Assembly: GCF_945957345.1 (NCBI RefSeq)
Contig: NZ_CAMFKW010000009.1
Location: 61,371 to 125,370 of the forward strand
Length of the DNA: 64,000 nucleotides
DNA from: an uncultured Allobosea sp.
GTDB lineage: Bacteria > Pseudomonadota > Alphaproteobacteria > Rhizobiales > Beijerinckiaceae
Reading direction: 5' to 3'
Shown: positions 45,906 to 54,449 of the stretch, one piece after another
How the letters are laid out: the number at the start of each line of letters is the position of its first letter
Position numbering within the stretch: position 1 is the stretch's first letter
Made by a program: the position numbers and the translations under genes
The notes under the pieces: model-generated
Databases searched by the model: none
What the model was told of the DNA's origin: nothing
Seen by the model: the letters and a program-made list of their open reading frames with translations, nothing else

Positions 45906-46080
45906 GGCGGGCGCCCCTGGTGTTTTGAGAACGGCTCCAGACTAGCAAGAGTGGGGCCGGGCTGGCCAGAGCAAGCTGCGCCGGGGGGCAGCAGTGTCGC
46001 ACCCGGACTTTCGGAAGGTTGCGAGGCTGGACGAAAGCGCGAACTCGTCTAAATCACGGGGGCAAGGAGAGCATGCGCTC

Positions 46081-47145
46081 ATGACTGCAGACATCGCCAC
46101 GGCACCCGGCCCCGAGGCCGCTTCCCTGCCCACTGATCACCCCAAGGTGCAATACGGTCGCATCGGCGTGCTGCTGATGAATCTCGGCACGCCCGAAGGC
46201 ACCGGCTACTGGCCGATGCGCGCCTATCTCAAGGAATTCCTCTCCGACCGTCGCGTCATCGAGGAGCCCCGCTGGAAATGGTGGCCGATCCTCAACCTGA
46301 TCATCCTCTCGACCCGCCCAGGCCGGAAAGGCAAGGACTACGCCTCGATCTGGAACAACGAGCGCAATGAAGGGCCGCTCAAGACCATCACCCGCTCGCA
46401 GACCGAGCAGCTCGCCGAGCGCCTGAAGCCGCTTTCCGGCGAGCGCGTCGTCTTCGACTGGGCCATGCGCTACGGCTTTCCCGACGTGAAGAGCCGCCTG
46501 AAGGCCCTGCTCGACCAGGGTTGCGACCGCATCCTGCTGGTGCCGCTCTATCCGCAATATGCCGCGCCGACCTCGGCCACCGCCTGCGACCAGGCTTTCC
46601 GCGCGCTGATGCAGATGCGCTGGCAGCCTTCGGTGCGCGTTGCCCCGCCCTATCACGACGATCCCGTCTATATCGGCGCGCTCGCCCGCTCGATGCGCGC
46701 CTCGCTGACGAAGCTCAACTTCGAGCCGGAGGTCATCCTCTGCTCGTTCCACGGCATGCCGAAGGAATACCTGCTGAAGGGCGACCCCTATTACTGCCAG
46801 TGCGTGAAGACCTGGCGCCTGCTGCGCGCCGAGCTCGGCCTCTCCGAAGAGCAGTTCCCGCTGACCTTCCAGTCGCGCTTCGGGCCGGACGAATGGCTCC
46901 AGCCCTATACCGACGAGACGGTGAAGGCGCTCGCACAGGCCGGCAGGAAATCGATGGCGATCGTCGCGCCCGGCTTCTCCGCCGATTGCCTGGAGACGCT
47001 GGAAGAGCTCGACGGCGAGAACCGCGAGATCTTCCTGCACAATGGCGGCGAGAAATTTGCCTATCTGCCCTGCCTGAACGATTCCCGCGAAGGCATCGAC
47101 GTCATCGCCGAGGTCGTCCAGCGCGAATTGATGGGTTGGCTCTGA
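46081..47145 (+). CDS. hemH: Ferrochelatase
   Basis: Inserts Fe2+ into protoporphyrin IX, last step of haem synthesis. The protein has 354 residues from the ATG at 46081, with AAGGAGAG about nine bases upstream. A frame-consistent start at 45994 would add 29 residues without similarity. Motifs: VLLMNLGTPEGTGYWPMRAY at the N terminus, the catalytic-His segment CSFHGMPKEYLLKGDPYYCQ and VAPGFSADCLETLEEL. CQC and a later cysteine could bind an iron-sulfur cluster as in some homologues, but that is uncertain. Confidence 0.95.
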   Translation: MTADIATAPGPEAASLPTDHPKVQYGRIGVLLMNLGTPEGTGYWPMRAYLKEFLSDRRVIEEPRWKWWPILNLIILSTRPGRKGKDYASIWNNERNEGPLKTITRSQTEQLAERLKPLSGERVVFDWAMRYGFPDVKSRLKALLDQGCDRILLVPLYPQYAAPTSATACDQAFRALMQMRWQPSVRVAPPYHDDPVYIGALARSMRASLTKLNFEPEVILCSFHGMPKEYLLKGDPYYCQCVKTWRLLRAELGLSEEQFPLTFQSRFGPDEWLQPYTDETVKALAQAGRKSMAIVAPGFSADCLETLEELDGENREIFLHNGGEKFAYLPCLNDSREGIDVIAEVVQRELMGWL

Positions 47146-47146
47146 G

Positions 47147-48037
47147 CTAGCTCCCGCCGGCCACGAAGCGCACCACGCTCTCGGCCACCGGCCGCGCCTT
47201 CAGGATGCGGCGATGGCCGAGGCCTTCCGTCGCCTGCAGCCTGACGAACGGACCGGCCTGCTCCAACGCCTCGGCATGCGCGAAGCCCAGTTCGCGATCC
47301 TGCCGGTCATGGATCACCAACGCCGGCAACCCGATCGCCTTGAGCTGAAGCGGCGCCTCAAAAGCCTCGACCGGATTGCCGGCGACGATATGGATGCGCC
47401 GCTCCAGCGCCGCCTGACCGCGCCGGCCAAGCCCGATGGCGTTGCCGAACTGCCGGGTGATGACTGTGACCGAGGACGGCGCGGCGATCAGGACCAGCCG
47501 TTCCGTGCTGACCACCGGCTGCCCCCTGACCGAACCTGCCAGCGCAGCCAGCGTGATCGCGCCCCCGAAGGAATGCGTGACGATCGCGTGGAACGGCCCG
47601 AACACCCGCGCGACCGCGGCGAGGCTCGCAACCCCCAGTGGAATATTGAGCTCGCGCCCCGTCGAGGCGCCATGGCCGGGCAGGTCGAAGGCGACGACGC
47701 GGAAGCCCGCCGCCAGGAGCGGCTCGACGAAGCCGGTCATCGAGGCCGCATCCCCGGTCCAACCATGGACCAGCAGCACCGTGCGCGTCGGCGCTTGCTC
47801 CTCCTGTTCGAAGACATAGGCCTGCACGCTCCCGCAGGGGAACGGGATCGCGCGCAGGTTCGCTTGCCGCAACCTTGCAGGCAGAGCCTGTTCTCCAGTG
47901 CTGCCGTTTCCGTTTCGCTTTGGCGGCCTCGGCGGGGTACAGAACAGGCGGAAGGCCAGCCGGCCGGCCGTGCGCGGAGCCACAAAGCTCGCCGCGCGGA
48001 CCAGCGGGCGCATGTAACGGAGGACGGAAGCGCTCAT
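47147..48037 (-). CDS. Alpha/beta-hydrolase
   Basis: A 296-residue serine hydrolase. The oxyanion loop is LLVHGWTGDAASM, the nucleophile elbow is THSFGGAI, an acidic residue is expected in VIHDRQDRELGF, and the catalytic His in EGLGHRRIL. No signal peptide, though the N terminus has a basic amphipathic stretch. It is divergent from the MarR-family gene, with a complex palindrome between them, so that regulator probably controls it. The substrate is not evident; esterase or thioesterase activity is plausible. Confidence 0.88.
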   Translation of the reverse strand: MSASVLRYMRPLVRAASFVAPRTAGRLAFRLFCTPPRPPKRNGNGSTGEQALPARLRQANLRAIPFPCGSVQAYVFEQEEQAPTRTVLLVHGWTGDAASMTGFVEPLLAAGFRVVAFDLPGHGASTGRELNIPLGVASLAAVARVFGPFHAIVTHSFGGAITLAALAGSVRGQPVVSTERLVLIAAPSSVTVITRQFGNAIGLGRRGQAALERRIHIVAGNPVEAFEAPLQLKAIGLPALVIHDRQDRELGFAHAEALEQAGPFVRLQATEGLGHRRILKARPVAESVVRFVAGGS

Positions 48038-48052
48038 GGCGAAGGTCCGATT

Positions 48053-48090
48053 TTGTTCAACGCTGAACCATTATGTTCAGCCATGAACAA
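48053..48090. promoter_or_regulatory. 38-bp nested palindrome, probable MarR operator
   Basis: Outer half-sites TTGTTCA (48053-48059) and TGAACAA (48084-48090) and inner half-sites GCTGAAC (48062-48068) and GTTCAGC (48075-48081) are exact complements with symmetric spacing. The site starts 16 bases from the hydrolase start and covers the regulator's start codon at 48083. Binding would block both divergent genes. Confidence 0.75.
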
Positions 48091-48586
48091 AAAGCAAGAG
48101 TCTTCGGAAACGCAGATCCTGCCCTGGGACCTGCCGCGCTTCCGCAACTGGGTCTCCATCGCCCGCGCCCATAACATGTGGGAAAAGGTGCTCACCGAAA
48201 CGCTGGCGCCACTCGGAATCCAGCTCGCGCATTACGACGTGCTGGCCAATGTCTTCCACGTTCCCGGCCTGTCGCAGCAGGCCCTGGCCGAGAAGCTGCT
48301 GGTCGGGCGCAGCGCGATGAGCATGCTGCTGCCGGTGCTGGAAAAGCGCGGCCTGATCGAGCGCCGCAACGACGAGGCCGATAAGCGCCTGCGGCGGCTC
48401 TGGCTCACGCCCGACGGCGAGGCGCTGACCCGCAAGGCGATGGCGATCCATGTCGCCGAGATCGAAGCGATGATGCAGGTCCTCACCGACGAGGAATGCA
48501 ATGCCGCCGGCGAAGCGATGCGCCGCGTCGGCAAGGCGCTCGAGGCGCGGACCAATGCGGCACCGAGCCGCCCCGGCAAGCCGTAG
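48083..48586 (+). CDS. MarR-family transcriptional regulator
   Basis: A 167-residue winged-helix regulator from the ATG at 48083. The HTH is at about 63-85 (LSQQALAEKLLVGRSAMSML), and the wing follows (EADKRLRRLWLTPDGEAL). The flanking helices form the dimer interface as usual. The start codon is inside a 38-bp palindrome, so autorepression is expected. It is divergent from the hydrolase gene, its likely target. No ribosome site is apparent before 48083, so a leaderless or short-leader message is possible. Confidence 0.9.
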   Translation: MNKKQESSETQILPWDLPRFRNWVSIARAHNMWEKVLTETLAPLGIQLAHYDVLANVFHVPGLSQQALAEKLLVGRSAMSMLLPVLEKRGLIERRNDEADKRLRRLWLTPDGEALTRKAMAIHVAEIEAMMQVLTDEECNAAGEAMRRVGKALEARTNAAPSRPGKP

Positions 48587-48595
48587 GAACGACGT

Positions 48596-49231
48596 TCAGA
48601 GCGCCAGGATCACCCGCGCCACCGCGTCGAGCGCGGCTTCCGCATCGGAACAGGCCCGCCCGCCATCGACTGCAGGCGCGCCTTCCAGCAGGAAGACCGG
48701 CCGCTTGAACTGCAGGGCGAAAGCGATCTCGGACAAGGTGCCATAGCCCCCGCCGATTGCAACGAGGCAGCAGGCGGCTCGCGCGATCAGCGCATTGCGG
48801 GCGACGCCGATGCCGGTCGCAAGCGGGACGGTGACGAAAGGATTGGCCGCTTCCGGCTCGTCATCGGGAAGGAGCCCGATCGACAGCCCGCCGGCCTCGG
48901 CCACGCCGCGGCAGACTTCTTCCATGACGCCCGCGCGGCCGCCGCAGAGCACGGTGACCTTGTGCTCGGCGAGCAGACGACCCATCGCGACCGCGGCAGC
49001 GACCTGCGCCGCCGTCGGCGTGCGCGTCCCGATCACGGCGACGGGCGCGCGCAGCGGGGTGCCGCTGTCGCGCTGGAGCCAGAGCAAGGCACGTCGGGGC
49101 GAGACAGGCTCTCCCCACGCTGGCAGCGCCGTCTTGTTCCAGCGCCGTGCAGCCGGATCGAAGATCCGGCCGTGCCCGTCATGCAACCGCCCGTTCCCGA
49201 TATCGAGTCGCAGTTGCAGGTTGGACGCCAT
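48596..49231 (-). CDS. LOG-like Rossmann protein (TIGR00725 family)
   Basis: A 211-residue protein whose C-terminal two-thirds is the LOG/DprA-like nucleotide-binding fold: VAVIGTRTPTAAQ, then VLCGGRAGVMEEVCRGVAEA, and VAIGGGYGTLSEIAFAL. The N-terminal 60 residues form an extra domain seen in only part of the family (LQLRLDIGNGRLHDGHGRIF). The GGGYGTLSE motif parallels the PGGxGTxxE motif of cytokinin-activating LOG enzymes, but the Pro is absent and the function of this branch is unknown. It lies three bases after pyrE ends, on the same strand. Confidence 0.85.
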   Translation of the reverse strand: MASNLQLRLDIGNGRLHDGHGRIFDPAARRWNKTALPAWGEPVSPRRALLWLQRDSGTPLRAPVAVIGTRTPTAAQVAAAVAMGRLLAEHKVTVLCGGRAGVMEEVCRGVAEAGGLSIGLLPDDEPEAANPFVTVPLATGIGVARNALIARAACCLVAIGGGYGTLSEIAFALQFKRPVFLLEGAPAVDGGRACSDAEAALDAVARVILAL

Positions 49232-49234
49232 GGC

Positions 49235-49948
49235 TCAGGCCGGCTTCTTTTCCTCGCCGAAGGCCGAGATGCCGCCATGCTTGGCCGACCAGGTCGCGGG
49301 ATCGTTCAGGAAGCTCTCGACCTCGGCCAGGATCTTCGGCTGGAAATGGCCGCTATCCTTGGCGACGGCGAGCACGTCCCACCAGGTGGTGAGATAGTGC
49401 AGGTTGATGCCGATCTCGGTCATCAATTCGCGGCTCTTCGGGAAGATGTCGTAATAGAACAGCACGAAGCAGTGCTGCACATCGGCGCCGGCATTGCGCA
49501 GCGCCTCGGCGAAATTGACCTTGCTGCGCCCGTCGGTGGCGAGATCCTCGACCAGCAGCGTGCGCGCTCCCTCGACGACAGAGCCCTCGATCTGGGCGTT
49601 GCGGCCAAAACCCTTCGGCTTCTTGCGGACATACTGCATCGGCAGCGACAGGCGATCCGAGATCCAGGCAGCGAAGGGGATGCCCGCCGTCTCGCCGCCG
49701 GCAATGATGTCGAGCGACTCGTAGCCGATATCGCGCACGATCGTCGTCGCCGCGAAATCGATCAGTGTCGAGCGCAGGCGCGGGTAGGAGATGATCTTGC
49801 GGCAGTCGATATAGACCGGGCTCGCCCAGCCGGAGGTGAAAAAGAAGGGCTTGTCGCTGTAGAAGTGGACCGCCTTGATCTCGAGCAGCATCTTGGCCGC
49901 TTCACGCGCGATCACCGTCCTGTCGGTGGGGGTGAACAGGTTGGACAT
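49235..49948 (-). CDS. pyrE: Orotate phosphoribosyltransferase
   Basis: Converts orotate and PRPP to orotidine 5'-phosphate in UMP synthesis. The start is the ATG at 49948 with GGAG nine bases upstream, giving 237 residues; an upstream in-frame start at 50128 has no support. Features: [20 protein letters not shown], the [15 protein letters not shown] loop, [10 protein letters not shown] with catalytic lysines, and the PRPP loop [11 protein letters not shown]. The C-terminal extension is typical of the alphaproteobacterial form. The LOG-like gene follows directly. Confidence 0.95.
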   Translation of the reverse strand: MSNLFTPTDRTVIAREAAKMLLEIKAVHFYSDKPFFFTSGWASPVYIDCRKIISYPRLRSTLIDFAATTIVRDIGYESLDIIAGGETAGIPFAAWISDRLSLPMQYVRKKPKGFGRNAQIEGSVVEGARTLLVEDLATDGRSKVNFAEALRNAGADVQHCFVLFYYDIFPKSRELMTEIGINLHYLTTWWDVLAVAKDSGHFQPKILAEVESFLNDPATWSAKHGGISAFGEEKKPA

Positions 49949-50324
49949 GGCGGTGTCTCCGGGCTGAGCGACGCCGCTCGCCGGGAAGGGCAAGGGGGCG
50001 CAAGGGCAGGTCGAATTGGCAAACGGCCCCTTCTGATCGCGCTTTCCCGGCAGGTCAATCCCTCCGCGGAGCGATTTCATCCCGGATAGCGACCCTGTTC
50101 TGCCGCTTATGACGCTTCCTACCGCCAATCAGGCAGCAGGATACCGGCGGCGTTGCCGAAAAACGACCGTTGCAGCGTTTCCCACGACATCCACAGGCTC
50201 GGCCGCTGGCGATCATTGCGCCGGCTCAGGCAGCATGAGATGCGAAACGATCCGAATTGGGCGTGCCGTCTCGGCATCGCCGCTCCGCGGGGCTTGGCCG
50301 GAGCAGCAGCAAGGGGCTTCCATC
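49949..50324. other. Divergent intergenic region without a recognised gene
   Basis: This 376-base gap separates pyrE and the MFS transporter gene, which point away from each other, so promoters for both should lie here. I see no RNA gene, no strong palindrome and no convincing small frame. An open frame running in from 50109 in phase with the transporter has no ribosome site. Confidence 0.5.
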
Positions 50325-51557
50325 ATGAGCGATCTTCAGGCGGCAGTCGCCGTGGCACCCACCGAAGTCGACGGGAAGGCGCGCAAGGCCCTGTGGGGCG
50401 CGGCGATCGGCTACGCCATGGACGGGTTCGACCTGCTGATCCTCGGCTTCATGCTGCGCGCGATCTCGGCCGATCTCCAACTCAGCCAGGCCCAGGCCGC
50501 CTCGCTGGTCACTGCGACGCTGGTCGGCGCCGTCCTCGGCGGCATCGGCTTTGGCATGCTTTCGGACCGCATCGGCCGCGTCCGCGTGCTGACATGGACC
50601 ATCGTGCTCTTCGCGGTCTTTACCGGCATGTGCGCCCTCGCCCAGGGCTACTGGGACCTGCTGATCTACCGCACCATCGCGGGCCTTGGCCTCGGCGGCG
50701 AATTCGGCATCGGCATGGCGCTGGTCGCCGAGGCCTGGCCGGCCTCGAAGCGGGCGCGAGCCTCCTCCTATGTCGGGCTCGGCTGGCAGGTCGGCGTGCT
50801 GGCGGCGGCGCTCGCAACCCCGCTCCTGCTGCCCTCGATCGGCTGGCGCGGCATGTTCGCCATCGGCATCCTGCCGGCGGTCGCCGCCTATTTCATCCGC
50901 CATTCCCTGCACGAGCCCGAAGTCTTCGTCACCCGCTCCAAGGAGCGGCCGCAGCAATCGGCGCTGCGTCTGCTCGTCAAGGATGGCGAGACCGCCAAGC
51001 TCAGCCTCGGCATGGTCATCCTCTGCTCGGTCCAGAACTTCGGCTATTACGGCGTGATGATCTGGCTACCGAACTACCTCGCCACGCGGTTCGGCTTCCA
51101 GCTCACCCAGTCGGCGATCTGGACGGCGGTGACCATCGGCGGCATGGCGCTCGGCATCTTCGCCTTCGGCCATATCGCTGATCGGATCGGCCGGCGGCCG
51201 GCCTTCTTCGGCTACATGATCGGCGCTGCCGTGATGGTCATGGTCTATTCGCGCCTGACCGATCCCATGCAGCTTCTCGTCGCCGGCGCCGTGATGGGCT
51301 TCTTCGTCAACGGTATGCTCGGCGGCTATGGAGCGCTGATCAGCGAGCTCTTCCCGACGGCGGCGCGCGCCACGGCCCAGAACGTGCTGTTCAATATCGG
51401 CCGCGGCGTTGGCGGCTTCGGCCCGGTCGTGGTCGGCGCGATCGCGACAACCCATGGCTTCGAGACCGCCATCGCCCTGCTCGCTGCCCTCTACATCCTC
51501 GACCTCATCGCCATGTGGCTGCTCATTCCAGAGAAGCGCGGCGCGGAGCTGGAATGA
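50325..51557 (+). CDS. MFS transporter (aromatic acid/H+ symporter-like)
   Basis: A 410-residue 12-span permease. The ATG at 50325 has AAGGGG upstream. Family signals: GYAMDGFDLLILGFML in span 1, LSDRIGRVRVL between spans 2 and 3, YRTIAGLGLGGEFGIG in span 4, a repeat of the loop motif at HIADRIGRRPAFFG, and SELFPTAARATAQN in the second half. D34-like Asp in span 1 and the LGGE motif match the AAHS/SHS group that takes up small acids such as benzoates or lactate. A strong terminator follows. Confidence 0.9.
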   Translation: MSDLQAAVAVAPTEVDGKARKALWGAAIGYAMDGFDLLILGFMLRAISADLQLSQAQAASLVTATLVGAVLGGIGFGMLSDRIGRVRVLTWTIVLFAVFTGMCALAQGYWDLLIYRTIAGLGLGGEFGIGMALVAEAWPASKRARASSYVGLGWQVGVLAAALATPLLLPSIGWRGMFAIGILPAVAAYFIRHSLHEPEVFVTRSKERPQQSALRLLVKDGETAKLSLGMVILCSVQNFGYYGVMIWLPNYLATRFGFQLTQSAIWTAVTIGGMALGIFAFGHIADRIGRRPAFFGYMIGAAVMVMVYSRLTDPMQLLVAGAVMGFFVNGMLGGYGALISELFPTAARATAQNVLFNIGRGVGGFGPVVVGAIATTHGFETAIALLAALYILDLIAMWLLIPEKRGAELE

Positions 51558-51587
51558 GCCCACAGGGCGAAGATCGCGAACACAAGC

Positions 51588-51617
51588 AGAGGGCGCCCGA
51601 GGCGCCCTCTTGCGTTT
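51588..51617 (+). terminator. Rho-independent terminator of the MFS gene
   Basis: AGAGGGCGCC (51588-51597), loop CGA, GGCGCCCTCT (51601-51610), then TGCGTTT. The perfect 10-bp stem lies about 30 bases after the transporter stop. Confidence 0.85.
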
Positions 51618-51654
51618 GAAGCCAAGGGCTTCCCGGCGACGGCGCGACGTGGCT

Positions 51655-51689
51655 CAAAAAAGCAAAAAGCGCCGGAAGATCCGACGCTT
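51655..51689 (-). terminator. Rho-independent terminator of the original tRNA-Gly gene
   Basis: Read on the minus strand, AAGCGTCGGA and TCCGGCGCTT form a 10-bp stem (one G-T pair) around TCT. TTTTGCTTTTTT follows. It sits 28 bases beyond the CCA end of the tRNA fragment, as expected for the host tRNA gene before insertion. Confidence 0.85.
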
Positions 51690-51716
51690 GCATGCTTCTC
51701 AAGCCTTGAGATTGTC

Positions 51717-51766
51717 TGGAGCGGGCGAAGGGATTCGAACCCTCGACCCCAACCTTGGCAAGGTTG
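51717..51766 (-). other. 3' portion of tRNA-Gly(GCC), left attachment site of the prophage
   Basis: The minus strand reads the anticodon stem-loop CAACC-TTGCCAA-GGTTG (anticodon GCC). It continues through the variable loop and the T-arm (GGGTTCGAATCCC), and ends with the acceptor strand CGCCCGCTCCA and encoded CCA. D-arm and 5' acceptor strand are missing: the sequence to the right is unrelated. This is the pattern left when a phage integrates in a tRNA 3' end, so the complete tRNA should be at the far end of the island. Confidence 0.88.
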
Positions 51767-51910
51767 TGAACAGTATTATACCGGCTTTCCTCCAGTTTCC
51801 TAGCGTGTCATAAGCGCTTGTAAGAGCGCTGAATTTCGAAGCGGCGCTTTCTTCTGTTTTCCTCGGGGATGACAGAGCGTGGACCCCATGTGGACCCCAA
51901 GGCGCATTCG

Positions 51911-53224
51911 ATGGCTGGCGAGACGAGCAAGATCAGGCTGAGCAAGCGGACGGTCGACGCGGCGGAGGCGCGCGCAGACCGATATGAGATTTGGGATTCG
52001 GACCTGCCCGGCTTCGGCCTGCGCATAGAGAAGAGCGGGCGCAAGACCTTCCTCATCCGCTACCGCGCCGACGGAGGCGGCAGGAAGGCAACACGCCGGA
52101 ATATGGTCGTCGGCCAGTACGGCACGCTGACCCCCGACGAGGCCCGGCAGAAGGCCCGCAAGCTTCTCGGCAGCGTGGCGAATGGCGACGACCCGGCTGC
52201 CGGCCGCACGGCGAAGCGCCGCGAGATGACAATTGCCGAGCTGCTGACGGAATACGAGAAGCGGGGGTGTGTGATCCAGCGCGGCAAGCGCCAGGGCACT
52301 GCTATGAAGCCGTTGACGAAACGCTACACGATGGCGCGCTTGAGCCATCATGTCCTGCCGCTGCTCGGGAAGCGCCGCGTTTCGGACGTTCGTCCAAGCG
52401 ACATCGTGCGCTTCGTGGCCGATGTGACCGACGGCAAGACGGCCTGCGACGAGAAAAACGACAAGGGCGTGAGGGTGATTGTCCGCGGCGGAGATGGCGC
52501 TGCGCGGAAGGTGGTCCGCGACCTATCCGCCGTCTTCACCTTCGCCCAACGCTCGGAAATCGTCGCTGAAAACCCATGCGAGCATGCCGCAGTCAACAAG
52601 ACCGACAATCAGCGCAAGGAGTTCCTGACCCTCGATCAGGTGCGCGAGCTCGGCAAGGCATTGGTCGCGCTCGAAGCGAAGGGATCGAATCCGAAGGCCC
52701 TCAATATCGCCCGCCTGTGGGCGCTGACCGGCTGCCGTCGGAACGAGGTCGCGGCGCTGAAATGGGCGGAGGTCGATTTCGACCGCGCAGCGCTGATCTT
52801 CGGGGACAGCAAGACCGGCTTTTCGATGCGGCCGCTCAACTCCGCCGCCATGGCGCTGCTCGCGTCGATCGGCAAGACGGACGGCAGCGACTATGTGTTC
52901 CCGGCCGAGCGCGGCGAAGGGTTCTATCAGGGAACGAAGCGGGTATGGCCGGCGGCGATCAAGCTGGCAAAACTGCCTGGCGTGACCCCGCACACGCTGC
53001 GGCACACCTTGGGCTCGACATCGGTGTCTTCCGGTGAAAGCCTCGAAATGACCGGCGCGCTGCTCGGGCACGCCAATATGCGGTCCACGCAGGTCTATGC
53101 CCATCTGCAAGCCGACCCGTCCTTGCGCGTCGCCAATCGTATCGGCCGGACAATCGATGCTGCACTGAAGGGAGTCGCCGGCGCCGAGATAGTGCCGATG
53201 CCGCGCCGGAAGCGCTCGCCGTGA
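51911..53224 (+). CDS. Phage integrase, tyrosine recombinase
   Basis: Integrates the element at tRNA-Gly. The protein has 437 residues from the ATG at 51911; an ATG at 51869 gives 451. An N-terminal DUF4102-like arm-binding region (DLPGFGLRIEKSGRKTFLIR) is followed by a core-binding domain and the catalytic domain. On the 451-residue numbering these are Arg290 in TGCRRNEV, His375 and Arg378 in TPHTLRHTLG, His401 in LLGHANM and Tyr410 in STQVYAHL. Two TGGACCCCA repeats at 51880-51888 and 51891-51899, eleven bases apart, precede 51911. They may be arm-type binding sites, which supports that start. Confidence 0.95.
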   Translation: MAGETSKIRLSKRTVDAAEARADRYEIWDSDLPGFGLRIEKSGRKTFLIRYRADGGGRKATRRNMVVGQYGTLTPDEARQKARKLLGSVANGDDPAAGRTAKRREMTIAELLTEYEKRGCVIQRGKRQGTAMKPLTKRYTMARLSHHVLPLLGKRRVSDVRPSDIVRFVADVTDGKTACDEKNDKGVRVIVRGGDGAARKVVRDLSAVFTFAQRSEIVAENPCEHAAVNKTDNQRKEFLTLDQVRELGKALVALEAKGSNPKALNIARLWALTGCRRNEVAALKWAEVDFDRAALIFGDSKTGFSMRPLNSAAMALLASIGKTDGSDYVFPAERGEGFYQGTKRVWPAAIKLAKLPGVTPHTLRHTLGSTSVSSGESLEMTGALLGHANMRSTQVYAHLQADPSLRVANRIGRTIDAALKGVAGAEIVPMPRRKRSP

Positions 53225-54117
53225 AGACGCACCACTATGACCTCCACGACAAGAAATACAAAGGGCCAGTGCCGGAGCATGTATTCAAGGCGCCAGAAAA
53301 GACTTTGACCTACGATTTCCTTTTTGAACGGATCGAGAAAAAACGTGGGCCAGCGGTTCCCCAAGATCTGAAGCCGTATATCAAGCATCTCGTTGGGCGA
53401 TGCTTGGAAATTGCCATACTGCGGGCCGCGTCTCCCGATGTGCCGGCCGATCTAACGCCGTTGCAGACGGTCAGCGAACGAGCTCAGAAGGCAAGGAAGG
53501 CCATAGACCAAGTCGTCAAAGCACTTGAGGCCATGGCTCAAGCTGCGAAAGCTCCCGAGGCCATAGATCGAGATGTGAAAGCACTTGAGGCCATGGACTC
53601 GGTTAAATGGTTTCCGTTGCTCTGGACTCGTTACGGGGGCAAGCGGGACCCCTCGACCGATTTTCTCAAAGGGCAGGCCGATGCTGAGGCCGATCTGGTC
53701 ATCTTGGATCGCGCTTCCTCACTTTTGAAAGACCTCGCCTCCGATGCGAAACGGCGCCGCGATGAATGGTCCAGGCAGCGGCAGAACACAGGCGACCTGT
53801 CGCGGCAGGCATTCGTGATGATCCTTGCCGAGGCATGGCTTTTCGCGACAGGGCGCCTGCCGGGCGGAAGCAATGACCCCGATAAGAACCCATTTCTCGC
53901 TCTCGTTGGAGCTGCGTGGAAAGACTGGCATGGCGCAGGAGCGGATGTGCCAAGCTTCTTTTCTCAGGCGAAGACCGCGGCGGTGGCGCTGCAAAACGCG
54001 CCGTCATGGATGCCGCCGAGGTGGGCCGATATAAATGATTGGCCGGGGTTCGAAATGATAAGGGCAAGGCTCATGAGCAGTCGCTCAGTCCTAGGGACCA
54101 CAACCCCCACCAAATAA
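53221..54117 (+). CDS. Unrecognised protein directly behind the integrase
   Basis: A 298-residue product from a GTG that overlaps the integrase stop (GTGA), so it is co-translated with integrase. Composition is charged and helical with no signal or membrane span. Residues about 95-125 contain an imperfect duplication, KALEAMAQ and KALEAMDS, from a 19-base exact DNA repeat (AAAGCACTTGAGGCCATGG). A possible coiled-coil or helical linker results. Base composition is less GC-rich than the flanking chromosome. I recognise no domain. The position beside integrase is typical of accessory cargo, but no function can be assigned. Confidence 0.7.
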   Translation: MKTHHYDLHDKKYKGPVPEHVFKAPEKTLTYDFLFERIEKKRGPAVPQDLKPYIKHLVGRCLEIAILRAASPDVPADLTPLQTVSERAQKARKAIDQVVKALEAMAQAAKAPEAIDRDVKALEAMDSVKWFPLLWTRYGGKRDPSTDFLKGQADAEADLVILDRASSLLKDLASDAKRRRDEWSRQRQNTGDLSRQAFVMILAEAWLFATGRLPGGSNDPDKNPFLALVGAAWKDWHGAGADVPSFFSQAKTAAVALQNAPSWMPPRWADINDWPGFEMIRARLMSSRSVLGTTTPTK

Positions 54118-54214
54118 ATCTCGGGGTCTCGTTCCCGACAACGGTGCCGCCACCTGTTTTCCTCGGCTTACCCAGAGCGCGCCTGGCGCGTTCGGCAAGC
54201 TGAAAGGAATTGGC

Positions 54215-54445
54215 ATGTCCATTCTGGACGCACCCGCCGGTAAGCGGAAACTCCCAACAAACGAGGCTGCATCGTATCTTGGCGTCAGTGCTTCGACGCT
54301 GAACAAGATGCGCCATTTCGGCGGCGGCCCGAAGTTCATCGCGATCGGCACACGCGTGGTCTACGATCCGGCTGACCTGGATCACTGGTGCGAGGGGCGC
54401 AAGCGCGCCAGCACTTCGGACGCCACTCTGCAAGGCGCAGCGTGA
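54215..54445 (+). CDS. AlpA/excisionase-like helix-turn-helix protein
   Basis: A 76-residue protein with a MerR-type winged HTH: KLPTNEAASYLGVSASTLNK, then GGGPKFIAIGTRVVYDPADL and DHWCEGRKR. AAAGGAA lies before the ATG. Proteins of this type act as excisionases or as activators of excision genes. Placement two genes after integrase fits. It is the only small DNA-binding protein near the integrase, so it is also a candidate for early control. Confidence 0.85.
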   Translation: MSILDAPAGKRKLPTNEAASYLGVSASTLNKMRHFGGGPKFIAIGTRVVYDPADLDHWCEGRKRASTSDATLQGAA

Positions 54446-54449
54446 TCCG

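Noticed and set aside
50109..50324. N-terminal extension of the MFS transporter from an upstream ATG
   Set aside because: The extra 72 residues are Arg/Thr/Ser-rich without similarity. A ribosome site and the normal first span support the start at 50325.
51717..51766. Functional tRNA gene
   Set aside because: The D-arm and 5' acceptor strand are absent, and the sequence to the right cannot pair with the acceptor strand; it is an attachment-site remnant.
53221..54117. Restriction or toxin gene behind the integrase
   Set aside because: No nuclease, methylase or toxin motif can be seen, so only an unknown-function call is justified.
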